The notes beneath the pieces are model-generated. The model worked only from the letters and a program-made list of their open reading frames with translations, was not told where the DNA came from and made no database searches. DNA of 9,347 nucleotides. It comes from Alphaproteobacteria bacterium. GTDB lineage: Bacteria > Pseudomonadota > Alphaproteobacteria > Zavarziniales > Zavarziniaceae. A program made the position numbers and the translations under genes. This document shows positions 1-5,761 of this stretch, in pieces. Location of the stretch: contig JAJFJE010000185.1 of assembly GCA_021774355.1 (NCBI GenBank), positions 1 through 9,347 on the forward strand. Reading direction: 5' to 3'. Every line of letters starts with the position of its first letter. Within the stretch, counting starts at the first letter, position 1.

Positions 1-61
1 ATTGCGACCTTCGCACTTGCAGCATCAATCAACTTGGCTTATCGGATCGCCTGTCCGCCGG

Positions 62-77
62 ACCCGGCTTGCCGGGT
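62..77. other. GC-rich hairpin with CTTG loop upstream of the SulP gene
   Basis: The arms ACCCGG (62-67) and CCGGGT (72-77) are perfect inverted repeats around the tetraloop CTTG. C(CUUG)G-type loops closed by G-C are known to be stable in RNA. No T-run follows on either strand, so it is not a canonical intrinsic terminator. The rest of bases 1-184 shows no gene I can support and no convincing -35/-10 pair. The hairpin could sit in the 5' leader of the transporter mRNA or at the end of an upstream unit outside the window. Confidence 0.3.
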
Positions 78-184
78 GGCTCGGCCCGGCGCCTATCCCC
101 GGGAAAATTCCTGTTGTGCCATGGGTCCCGTCCGCACCGCGGACGGCCATTGGTCGCCCCACGCTCCGTCATCGGGACTTGCTC

Positions 185-1669
185 ATGGTTGATTTCGCTT
201 CGCTTCGCCGGCAATGGCTGGCAAGTCCGCGCGCGGATATCCTTGCCGGCACCGTCGTCGCCCTGGCCTTGATCCCGGAGGCCATCGGCTTCTCGATCAT
301 TGCCGGGGTGGACCCCAGCATCGGACTTTATGCCGCCTTCTCCATCGCGGTCATCACCGCCCTGGTCGGCGGCCGTCCGGGCATGATTTCAGCGGCGACC
401 GCGGCCATTGCCGTTCTCGTCGTGCCGCTGATCCGGGAGCACGGTGTCGGCTATCTGTTCGCCGCCACGGTCTTGATGGGGGTGATCCAGATCGTCGCCG
501 GATTCCTGCGCCTCGATCTCCTCATGCAATATGTGTCGCGTTCGGTGATCACCGGATTCGTGAACGCCCTGGCGATCCTGATCTTCCTGGCCCAGGTGCC
601 GCAATTGACCGGCGTGACATGGATCACCTATGCGATGGTCGCGGCGGGGCTTGCGATCATCTACCTGCTTCCGCGCCTGACCAAGGCCGTGCCGTCGCCG
701 CTGGTGGCCATCGCGGTCCTCACGAGCGTCGCGATCGCCGGCAACCTCCAGGTGAACACCGTTGGCGACATGGGCCATTTGCCCTCGTCCCTGCCGATGT
801 TCGCGATCCCCGACGTGCCGCTCACATTCGAGATGCTGCTGATCATCCTGCCCTATGCGCTGACGATGGCGGCGGTCGGGCTGCTCGAGTCGATGCTCAC
901 CGCGCAAATCGTCGACGACCTGACGGACACGCCCTCGGACAAGCGCCGGGAAATGAAGGGGCAGGGCCTGGCGAATCTGGTGACCGGATTTCTCGGCGGC
1001 ATGGGCGGCTGCGCGATGATCGGCCAGTCGGTCATCAATGTGAAATCGGGCGGCTCCACCCGCCTGTCGGCGCTGGTGGCGGGGGTTTTCCTGCTGGTCC
1101 TGAACGTGGCCTTCGGCCCGCTCGTCGCGCGCATTCCCATGCCGAGCCTTGTCGCGGTGATGATCATGGTCTCGATCGGCACGTTCAGCTGGCGCTCGAT
1201 CCGCGACATCCGCAGTCATCCGTGGCAATCCTCCGTGGTCATGGTCGCGACGGTGGCCGTCGTGGTGGGGACTCACGACCTGGCGCAGGGCGTGCTCGCC
1301 GGGGTCGTGTTGTCGGGGCTGTTCTTCGCGAGCAAGGTCAAGCGCCTGTTTACCGTGGCATCCGAATTGTCGTCCGACGGCGCCACCCGGACCTATCGCC
1401 TGTCAGGCCAGGCATTCTTCGCGTCGTCGGACAGTTTCGTCGGCGCCTTCGACTTCAAGGAAGTGCTTGATCGCGTCGTGATCGATCTCAGCGACGCCCA
1501 TTTTTGGGATATCTCGGCGGTGGGGACACTCGACAAGACGGTGCTGAAGTTCCGCCGCGAGGGCGCCGCCGTCGAGGTGGTCGGCCTCAACAAGGCCAGC
1601 GCCGCATTGGTCGAACGCTTCGGAATCCATGACAAGCCGGGGACCGACGCGACCCTCGGCGCGCACTGA
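185..1669 (+). CDS. SulP-family (SLC26A/SulP) inorganic anion transporter with C-terminal STAS domain
   Basis: This 494-residue inner-membrane protein belongs to the SulP family, whose members move sulfate, bicarbonate or other anions by proton or sodium symport or by exchange. The substrate cannot be read from the sequence. Residues about 18-385 are a series of hydrophobic segments. Family landmarks include PEAIGF (31-36), GGRPGMISAAT (62-72) and the stretch from VGLLESM (231-237) to QGLAN (260-264), which holds an acidic and basic loop (244-258). The C-terminus (about 398-490) is a cytoplasmic STAS domain with the core VVIDLSDAHFWDISAVGTLD (431-450). I chose the ATG at 185 because the family starts about 20 residues before the first membrane segment. 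The frame stays open back to base 2, but that part is rich in Arg and Pro and looks non-coding. The length fits the shorter bacterial SulP subgroup. A universal stress protein gene follows closely. Confidence 0.93.
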   Translation: MVDFASLRRQWLASPRADILAGTVVALALIPEAIGFSIIAGVDPSIGLYAAFSIAVITALVGGRPGMISAATAAIAVLVVPLIREHGVGYLFAATVLMGVIQIVAGFLRLDLLMQYVSRSVITGFVNALAILIFLAQVPQLTGVTWITYAMVAAGLAIIYLLPRLTKAVPSPLVAIAVLTSVAIAGNLQVNTVGDMGHLPSSLPMFAIPDVPLTFEMLLIILPYALTMAAVGLLESMLTAQIVDDLTDTPSDKRREMKGQGLANLVTGFLGGMGGCAMIGQSVINVKSGGSTRLSALVAGVFLLVLNVAFGPLVARIPMPSLVAVMIMVSIGTFSWRSIRDIRSHPWQSSVVMVATVAVVVGTHDLAQGVLAGVVLSGLFFASKVKRLFTVASELSSDGATRTYRLSGQAFFASSDSFVGAFDFKEVLDRVVIDLSDAHFWDISAVGTLDKTVLKFRREGAAVEVVGLNKASAALVERFGIHDKPGTDATLGAH

Positions 1670-1677
1670 CAGGGCCG

Positions 1678-2532
1678 ATGATGGAACATGTGCTCGCCTG
1701 TATCGACGCCTCGGCCTATGCGGCCCAGGTGTGCGATCTGGCCGCCTGGGCGTCCCGGCGCCTGCGGCTGCCGGTCGAACTGCTTCATGTCGTCCAGCGC
1801 AAGGATGCCGTCGCGGCCCGGCGCGACCTTTCGGGGGCCATCGGACTCGGCGTGAAAACCGCCCTGCTGGAAGAACTCACGCGCCTTGAAGAAGCGGACG
1901 CCCGGCTCCAGGTGGAACGCGGGCGCGTGCTGCTGGCGTCCGGCGCACAGCGCCTTCGCCAGGCCGGCGCAACCGAGGTTCGGGTGCTTCACCGCCATGG
2001 CGGGATCGTCGAGACGATCCTGGAACGCGAAAGCGGCGGCCATGTCGTGGTGATCGGCAAGCGGGGCGCAAGTCACGCATTTGCCGCCGATCACCTCGGC
2101 TCCAAGATCGAGCGCGTCGTTCGGGCAAGTACCGGGCCGGTCCTGGTTGCCGCGGGCAACGGCGAAGAGCCACGGGCGGTCGTCCTGGCCTATGACGGCA
2201 GCAAGGCCGCCGCGCGGGCGCTTGAACGGCTCGCCGCGTCGCCGCTCTTTGCCGGCCTTCCGGTCCATGTCGTGATGGCAGGCGCGGAGGACGATCTGAA
2301 CCGCCGCAAACTGGACGGCGCGGTCGAGCAGATTGCGCCAGCCCATGAGGTCCGGTCGACGCTGCGGGCAGCCAGGCCGGAGGAGGTCCTTGCCAGGGTG
2401 GTCGAACAGACGCCGGCCGCCCTCCTGATGATGGGGGCCTACGGCCATTCGCCGCTCCGCAACCTGATCGTCGGCAGCACGACGACGGCCATGATCCGCA
2501 CCGTTCAGGGCCCCGTGCTCCTGGTGCGATAG
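1678..2532 (+). CDS. Tandem-domain universal stress protein (UspA family)
   Basis: A 284-residue cytoplasmic protein with two Usp domains, about residues 1-158 and 165-284. The nucleotide-binding loop is visible in both. In domain 1 it is GKRG (127-130) followed by GS (141-142), with ten residues between them; in domain 2 it is GAYG (253-256) followed by GST (266-268), with the canonical nine-residue gap. This suggests ATP binding, at least by the second domain. Usp proteins support survival under stress or starvation, but their molecular action is usually undefined. The start lies 8 bases after the stop of the SulP gene, with only a weak purine patch (AGGG, 1671-1674) before it, so translational coupling is likely. 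ATG codons at 1678 and 1681 are both possible starts. SulP and Usp genes are often neighbours in bacteria, so this protein may sense energy state or modulate the transporter; that role is inference. Confidence 0.92.
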   Translation: MMEHVLACIDASAYAAQVCDLAAWASRRLRLPVELLHVVQRKDAVAARRDLSGAIGLGVKTALLEELTRLEEADARLQVERGRVLLASGAQRLRQAGATEVRVLHRHGGIVETILERESGGHVVVIGKRGASHAFAADHLGSKIERVVRASTGPVLVAAGNGEEPRAVVLAYDGSKAAARALERLAASPLFAGLPVHVVMAGAEDDLNRRKLDGAVEQIAPAHEVRSTLRAARPEEVLARVVEQTPAALLMMGAYGHSPLRNLIVGSTTTAMIRTVQGPVLLVR

Positions 2533-2671
2533 CCGGCCCGGCCGGCGCCATGCACGGCCCGGGGCACGGCGATTGGAGCTTCCGTCCCGGGCGCAGGTCG
2601 GGTGGCATGGACGTTTCCGACGCCCCTGCCACCCGCGACTGCCTGTGCCTGGTGGCTGACACGTCGTTGTC

Positions 2672-2717
2672 CGGGACGGGGCACCGCGCTCGTTTGGGGG
2701 CTTGGCGCCCCGTCCCG
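2672..2717. repeat. 11-bp perfect inverted repeat (stem-loop)
   Basis: CGGGACGGGGC (2672-2682) and GCCCCGTCCCG (2707-2717) are exact reverse complements around a 24-base loop. No T-run follows on either side, so it is not a standard intrinsic terminator. It lies 140 bases downstream of the usp stop and just before the composition changes. It might be a 3'-end mRNA stabilising hairpin for the sulP-usp transcript, a protein-binding dyad, or a junction scar. The sequence does not decide between these. Confidence 0.5.
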
Positions 2718-2887
2718 TTCGCTACGAAGCCGCCGAAAAATCGGTTCCCGAAGCCTACAAGCGTATGACCGACAGCGTTTGGCTTCGTGAACTTGCGCCG
2801 AAGTTCGACAAAGCTGCGGCCAGCGTTCGAAACAGCTTCTACAACCCGTCGCTTGCGGCGAAGGCTTCGACGCGCGTTCAGATTTAA
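2702..2887 (+). CDS. Small orphan ORF or 3' remnant of a larger gene, unknown function
   Basis: A possible 61-residue product using TTG at 2702. The frame is closed upstream by TGA at 2657-2659 and has no ATG before residue 22. From about residue 8 (YEAAEKSVPEAYKRMTDSVW) onward it reads like a real, soluble, helical protein. Its codon use resembles the neighbouring acquired block rather than the host genes. The stop lies 26 bases before a strong rightward terminator, as expected for the end of a transcribed gene. There is no good ribosome-binding site, and the TTG lies inside a stem-loop, so it is more likely the truncated C-terminus of a gene lost at the junction than an intact small gene. 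I do not recognise the family. Confidence 0.35.
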   Translation: MAPRPVRYEAAEKSVPEAYKRMTDSVWLRELAPKFDKAAASVRNSFYNPSLAAKASTRVQI

Positions 2888-2913
2888 CGAACCCAAGTGC
2901 CATTGGGGACTTT

Positions 2914-2948
2914 GGCCCGTTCGGCATCGCGCCGGGCGGGCTTTTTTT
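2914..2948 (+). terminator. Strong rightward intrinsic terminator
   Basis: A continuous 12-bp stem pairs 2914-2925 with 2931-2942, including three G-T wobbles, around the 5-base loop ATCGC (2926-2930). It runs straight into T7 (2942-2948). The reverse strand has no T-run after the stem, so it acts rightward only. It lies 26 bases after the stop of the small ORF ending at 2887 and about 380 bases after the usp gene. It also shields the leftward gene ending at 2963 from rightward transcription. Confidence 0.85.
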
Positions 2949-2962
2949 GTCCGCTTCGCCCG

Positions 2963-3481
2963 CTACGGCATGGCCGATGCAATTTTGGCAGTCACGTCAC
3001 GAACACCGGGAGCGTTCCACACGTCATCCCGCAACATGAACTTGTTGCTGTTAGTGTGGGCTATGAAAGTTGATCGTTCGATAACGAATGCAATTGGAAT
3101 CAACGCCGCTTTCATCACGTTGAAATCGTCATCAAATAGAACACCCGCCAGTACGTCGAAGTGCCCGCCGTTTATGTCGCGGATTGCTGAAAGCTGGCGC
3201 GACTTGTTGCGTCGGTGAATTCGGCGTCCTTTGATTTGATACCGTGTACCATCCGACCCCGTAGCGTCGTACCCCCGTTCGGAGTTTGGCGCTTGCTGCC
3301 AGCCGAAGGCCCGGCAAAAAAGGTATTCGGCAAGATCGCCTGTCGGATTGTTCGCGCTTCGCACCACGCCCCTGTCGCGTAGTTCCTCGCCGATTTGAGC
3401 ATGAAGAACTAGAAGTTCCGCAACTGAAAGTAATTTGACGCTATCGGTCGTAGGGCTGTTCGAAATTTGCGTAGGGTTCAT
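2963..3481 (-). CDS. Small PD-(D/E)XK nuclease-like protein, unknown function
   Basis: A 172-residue, apparently cytoplasmic protein with no signal peptide or membrane segment. An N-terminal helix (about 16-38, LLSVAELLVLHAQIGEELRD) is followed by RSANNPTGDLAEYL (41-54) and then GYDATGSDGTRYQIKGRR (70-87). The pattern E52 in a helix, D72, then Q82-I83-K84 matches the D-Xn-(E/Q)XK core of restriction-endonuclease-fold enzymes with Gln in the third position, and a short loop separates D72 from the strand. The rest (108-167) alternates beta-like and acidic segments. I recall similar stand-alone bacterial proteins annotated only as domains of unknown function. No methyltransferase or partner gene is visible. 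Composition is much lower in GC than the flanking genes, which suggests acquisition. The ATG at 3481 has only a weak upstream purine patch (GGGAC, about 13 bases away). A DNA-cleaving role is inference. Confidence 0.8.
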   Translation of the reverse strand: MNPTQISNSPTTDSVKLLSVAELLVLHAQIGEELRDRGVVRSANNPTGDLAEYLFCRAFGWQQAPNSERGYDATGSDGTRYQIKGRRIHRRNKSRQLSAIRDINGGHFDVLAGVLFDDDFNVMKAALIPIAFVIERSTFIAHTNSNKFMLRDDVWNAPGVRDVTAKIASAMP

Positions 3482-3625
3482 CGTGTTGCCAATCGTCCCA
3501 CATGGGCAAGCTAGACCGAAGACTACAAATCGCGATTGCCCTTGGCGAGCCTCCCGCTTCGACCGCCCGTAGCGCCCCCTTGTGGGCTTCGGCGAAACGG
3601 CAATAAATCGTCAATAGCGTGTGCT
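3482..3625. other. Short intergenic region upstream of the nuclease-like gene
   Basis: This stretch separates the start of the leftward nuclease-like gene from the tRNA terminator. The only rightward reading frame of note is a 34-codon ORF (3502-3606) without a ribosome-binding site. I see no integrase fragment, no RNA gene and no clear promoter, although the leftward gene's promoter must lie here if the gene is transcribed on its own. Confidence 0.4.
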
Positions 3626-3654
3626 GAAAAAGAAAAAGTCCTTGAAAATCAAGG
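3626..3654 (-). terminator. Intrinsic terminator of the tRNA-Ser gene
   Basis: On the minus strand the arms CCTTGA and TCAAGG (plus-strand 3649-3654 and 3640-3645) form a perfect 6-bp stem around a three-base loop. Two T5 runs follow (plus-strand A5 at 3633-3637 and 3627-3631). It begins 15 bases past the CCA end of the tRNA and should end its transcript before the nuclease-like gene, so that gene probably has its own promoter. Confidence 0.75.
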
Positions 3655-3669
3655 GCTTATCCTAATAAT

Positions 3670-3759
3670 TGGCGGATAGGGTGGGATTCGAACCCACGGT
3701 GGACTTGCGCCCACGGCGGTTTTCAAGACCGCTGCCTTAAACCACTCGGCCACCCATCC
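3670..3759 (-). tRNA. tRNA-Ser (anticodon UGA)
   Basis: Read on the minus strand, this is a 90-base tRNA with encoded CCA. The acceptor stem GGATGGG pairs with CCTATCC (one G-T wobble), followed by G73 and CCA. The D arm contains GGCCGAGTGGTTTAAGGC. The anticodon stem GCGGT/ACCGC encloses the loop CTTGAAA, giving anticodon TGA, which reads UCA serine codons. A long variable arm (GTGG...CCAC), typical of class II tRNAs, precedes the T arm GTGGG-TTCGAAT-CCCAC. All parts are intact. Its 3' end faces the low-GC block, the usual orientation for elements integrated at tRNA genes. Confidence 0.97.
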
Positions 3760-3768
3760 GGCGCCCTG

Positions 3769-3797
3769 CTTGTAGCGCCGGGCCCGGGGCTGCGCAA
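3769..3797 (-). promoter_or_regulatory. Candidate sigma-70-type promoter of tRNA-Ser
   Basis: On the minus strand, TTGCGC (plus-strand 3792-3797) is followed after exactly 17 bases by TACAAG (plus-strand 3769-3774), which matches TATAAT at four of six positions. The -10 box ends 9 bases before the mature 5' end of the tRNA, so the leader would be very short. The spacing is ideal but the -35 match is poor. Confidence 0.35.
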
Positions 3798-3805
3798 CGG
3801 GCGGG

Positions 3806-3832
3806 CGCCAGTCCCGCACGGCGAAACTGGCG
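3806..3832. repeat. 7-bp inverted repeat in the divergent intergenic region
   Basis: CGCCAGT (3806-3812) and ACTGGCG (3826-3832) are exact reverse complements separated by 13 bases, so the half-site centres are 20 bases apart, about two helical turns. The dyad lies between the leftward tRNA-Ser promoter and the rightward cysteine-rich protein gene. It could be an operator for a dimeric regulator or a chance hairpin in GC-rich DNA. Confidence 0.3.
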
Positions 3833-3854
3833 GGCAGGGGGTGTGCGCCATGCC

Positions 3855-3883
3855 TTTTTTCTGGTCGCCGGGGTCGCTATCAT
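3855..3883 (+). promoter_or_regulatory. Weak candidate promoter for the cysteine-rich protein gene
   Basis: TATCAT (3878-3883) matches the -10 consensus at five of six positions. The region 17 bases upstream is only a T6 run (3855-3860), a poor -35. Transcription from here would begin near 3890 and give a leader of about 40 bases before the ATG at 3930, which agrees with that start choice. Confidence 0.3.
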
Positions 3884-3915
3884 GACGGTTGCGCGTCCGG
3901 AGAGGCGTTGCCTGT

Positions 3916-3922
3916 GGGGGAG
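3916..3922 (+). promoter_or_regulatory. Ribosome-binding site that decides the start of the cysteine-rich protein
   Basis: GGGGGAG lies 7 bases before the ATG at 3930. The upstream in-frame starts (GTG 3843, ATG 3882) lack such a site and would place the signal peptide internally. Confidence 0.6.
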
Positions 3923-3929
3923 TTGCGGG

Positions 3930-4523
3930 ATGCGTCTGTTTGCACGGCTGCTGGGTTATGTGGGTGTCCTCGGGGTTCTTGCCCTGGCCGGATCGTGGCT
4001 GGTGGTGTCGCCCGCCGCGGCCAGTTCGCGCTGTTCGTGCGAGCGCAAGATCGCCGACTGCGACGCGGTGGTCCAGGTTGATCTGGACAAGGCGGTGGTG
4101 CGCATCGACACCACCACGACCCTGTGCAGCCGGGTCGAATATAAGCTCGGCGAGCAGACCCTGACCTCGACCTTCCGGGGCGGCATCAACACCGAGGAGG
4201 TGGAGATCGACCAGAAGACGCGGCCGAAATCGGTCACCATGAGTTCCTGCTCGATCTGCGACGACGGTGCGGTCTTTGAATCCGATGCCCAGAATGCCGC
4301 CGCCACGGCCCGGCGCTGCGAAGACAAATATATGGAAGCGGGGGTCAAGTGCACCCTCAAGTGCAGCCGCAATTTCGGCGAATGCTTCGCCATCGACGAT
4401 CCCGTCGAATCCCAGGCGTGCATCGACAAACGGGTGACGCCGTGCAACGCCAGTTGCGACGCGCCGATGCTGAAGGCGATCGAGGCGTGCACCGTGGCGG
4501 CGTCGGTCAACAGCCTGCCCTGA
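3930..4523 (+). CDS. Secreted cysteine-rich protein of unknown function
   Basis: A 197-residue protein whose first 32 residues form a classic Sec signal peptide: basic start (MRLFAR), hydrophobic core (9-26) and AAA before a probable cleavage near residue 31-33. The mature part holds 14 cysteines (35, 37, 44, 66, 107, 110, 130, 141, 145, 152, 164, 172, 176, 187), an even number that suggests up to seven disulfides in the periplasm or outside. They occur as CSC, CSIC, CTLKC and CNASC pairs. Residues 44-105 look beta-rich, and the C-terminal half looks like short helices bridged by disulfides. There is no lipobox and no further membrane segment. I do not recognise the family. It is transcribed divergently from tRNA-Ser and ends 67 bases before a lytic transglycosylase gene, so it could be co-transcribed with cell-wall genes. 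A metal-binding or structural role is possible but unproven. Confidence 0.82.
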   Translation: MRLFARLLGYVGVLGVLALAGSWLVVSPAAASSRCSCERKIADCDAVVQVDLDKAVVRIDTTTTLCSRVEYKLGEQTLTSTFRGGINTEEVEIDQKTRPKSVTMSSCSICDDGAVFESDAQNAAATARRCEDKYMEAGVKCTLKCSRNFGECFAIDDPVESQACIDKRVTPCNASCDAPMLKAIEACTVAASVNSLP

Positions 4524-4590
4524 GCCGCGGCGCCAGCGCACAGGCGCGCGGGGTGTGGCCTGGGCGGCAATCCTGGCCCAAGATCCGGCC

Positions 4591-5655
4591 ATGAAACGCC
4601 GCTGCCGCCGATTCGCCCCGCTGCCCCTGCTGTTCGCCGTGCTGGCCACAATCCCGGCCTGTGGCGCCGGGCACGACCATCGCCAGGCGTTGCCGGTGCC
4701 GGTGCCGACGGTGCGGCCGGCGGTGACCGCGCCCCGCCCGGCCGTGCCCGAGAGCCGGGCCTTCGGCGCCTGGCTGGAGGCCTTCAAGGCCGAGGCGCGG
4801 GCGCAGGGCCTGCGCCAGGCGGTGCTCGACGGGGCCTTTGCCGGGGTCACGCCAAACCCCCGGGTGGTCGAACTCGACCGCCGCCAGCCCGAAGGCCGGA
4901 TCAGCTTTTCCGACTATCTCAATCGCACGGTAACCGCCGGCCGCATCGCCGAGGGGCGCCGCCTGATGGCGCTGCATCGCGCCCTGCTGCGGCGGGTTTC
5001 GGCAAGCTATGGCGTGCCGCCCCAGGTGATCGTCTCGCTGTGGGGGATCGAGACCAGCTTCGGCAGCAATACCGGCGGCTTCTCGATCATCCGCTCGCTC
5101 GCCACCCTGGCCTTCGAGGGCCGCCGGGCGGCGTTCTTCCGCGGCGAGTTGCTGGCCGCGCTGACCATCCTGCAAGACCAGCATTTCACCCCCGACCAGT
5201 TGACCGGGTCGTGGGCCGGTGCCATGGGCCAGTGCCAGTTCATGCCCTCGAGCTATCTCAAATATGCCGTCGACGCGGATGGCGACGGCCATCCCGATCT
5301 GTGGCGCTCGACCGCCGACGTCTTCGCCTCGACCGCCAACTACCTGCACCAGCTGGGCTTCCGCCGCGATCAGAACTGGGGCCGGGCGGTGCGCCTGCCG
5401 CGCGGCTTCGATGCCGGCCAGATCACCTATGAGGTGGCGCTGCCGCTCGACGAATGGCAACGGCGGGGGGTGCGGATGCTGGACGGCCGGGACCTGCCGG
5501 TGGCCCGCGACATGGTCGCCTCCCTGACCCAGCCGGGCGGCCCCGGCGGGACGGCGTGGCTGGTCTACCCCAATTTCCGCACGATCATGAAGTGGAACCG
5601 CTCGACCTATTTCGCCATGGCGGTGCTGCAACTGGCCGACGCCATCGGCCCCTGA
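4591..5655 (+). CDS. MltB-type lytic murein transglycosylase (SLT_2 family), probable lipoprotein
   Basis: This 354-residue periplasmic enzyme would cleave the MurNAc-GlcNAc bond of peptidoglycan without water, leaving 1,6-anhydro-MurNAc ends. Residues 1-23 form a signal peptide ending IPA-C24, a lipobox-like site with an unusual Pro at -2, so lipidation is likely but not certain. A Pro/Val linker (34-52) precedes the catalytic domain (about 57-351). The catalytic Glu is E154 in WGIETSFGSN (151-160). GAMGQCQFMPSSY (210-222) and the acidic DADGDGHPDLW (228-238) are family hallmarks. There is no C-terminal peptidoglycan-binding domain. I chose ATG at 4591 because it starts right at the basic n-region; GTG at 4555 would add 12 residues. 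RlpA and a D,D-carboxypeptidase follow, giving a run of wall-remodelling genes. Confidence 0.93.
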   Translation: MKRRCRRFAPLPLLFAVLATIPACGAGHDHRQALPVPVPTVRPAVTAPRPAVPESRAFGAWLEAFKAEARAQGLRQAVLDGAFAGVTPNPRVVELDRRQPEGRISFSDYLNRTVTAGRIAEGRRLMALHRALLRRVSASYGVPPQVIVSLWGIETSFGSNTGGFSIIRSLATLAFEGRRAAFFRGELLAALTILQDQHFTPDQLTGSWAGAMGQCQFMPSSYLKYAVDADGDGHPDLWRSTADVFASTANYLHQLGFRRDQNWGRAVRLPRGFDAGQITYEVALPLDEWQRRGVRMLDGRDLPVARDMVASLTQPGGPGGTAWLVYPNFRTIMKWNRSTYFAMAVLQLADAIGP

Positions 5656-5746
5656 GACGCGCGCGGTCCATTCCGTTCCGGGCCGGCCTGTTGTAGACAG
5701 CGCTGCCTTGACCGCAAAATGCGGGAGTCCGGCGCCCGAGTCGCCT

Positions 5747-5754
5747 GGAGGGGG
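5747..5754 (+). promoter_or_regulatory. Strong ribosome-binding site supporting a TTG start for rlpA
   Basis: GGAGGGGG ends 7 bases before TTG at 5762. The only other in-frame start nearby, TTG at 5708, has no such site and would add 18 residues poor for a signal peptide. Confidence 0.65.
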
Positions 5755-5761
5755 TGGTATC

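Larger units (their letters stand above)
2533..2962. other. Gene-poor junction region between the usp gene and the leftward nuclease-like gene
   Basis: Bases 2533-2700 are GC-rich and hold no supportable gene. A perfect 7-base palindrome centred on 2539 overlaps the last base of the usp stop codon but has no T-run. Another stem-loop (2672-2717) marks the right edge of this GC-rich part. From about 2720 the composition and codon use change (more AAA, GAA, CGT, CTT and GTT). The remaining bases hold a small orphan ORF ending at 2887 and a strong intrinsic terminator at 2914-2948. The change looks like a junction between native and acquired DNA. Confidence 0.45.

Noticed and set aside
17..44. 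Possible promoter (TTGCAG, 16 bases, TTATCG) before the SulP gene
   Set aside because: The -10 match is too poor to claim.
2..184. In-frame 61-codon upstream extension of the SulP gene
   Set aside because: The residues are Arg/Pro-rich and unlike any SulP N-terminus, and the ATG at 185 gives the normal family length before the first membrane segment.
2532..2546. GC-rich palindrome overlapping the usp stop codon as a terminator
   Set aside because: It has a one-base centre and no T-run; palindromes of this kind are common in high-GC DNA.
1393..2896. Overlapping minus-strand open frames opposite usp and the junction region
   Set aside because: They mirror the usp coding frame with Arg/Pro/Gly-rich products. 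The forward frame has clear Usp motifs.
2880..2900. Possible att duplication of the tRNA-Ser 3' region
   Set aside because: Only CGAACCCA (8 bases) is shared with the T-arm region of the tRNA, which is within chance. No longer copy of the tRNA 3' end was seen from 2533 to 3660.
3502..3606. Rightward 34-codon ORF divergent from the nuclease-like gene
   Set aside because: Its start reads plausibly (MGKLDRRLQIAIALGEPP), but it has no ribosome-binding site and is too short to support without homologues. It could be a truncated gene start.
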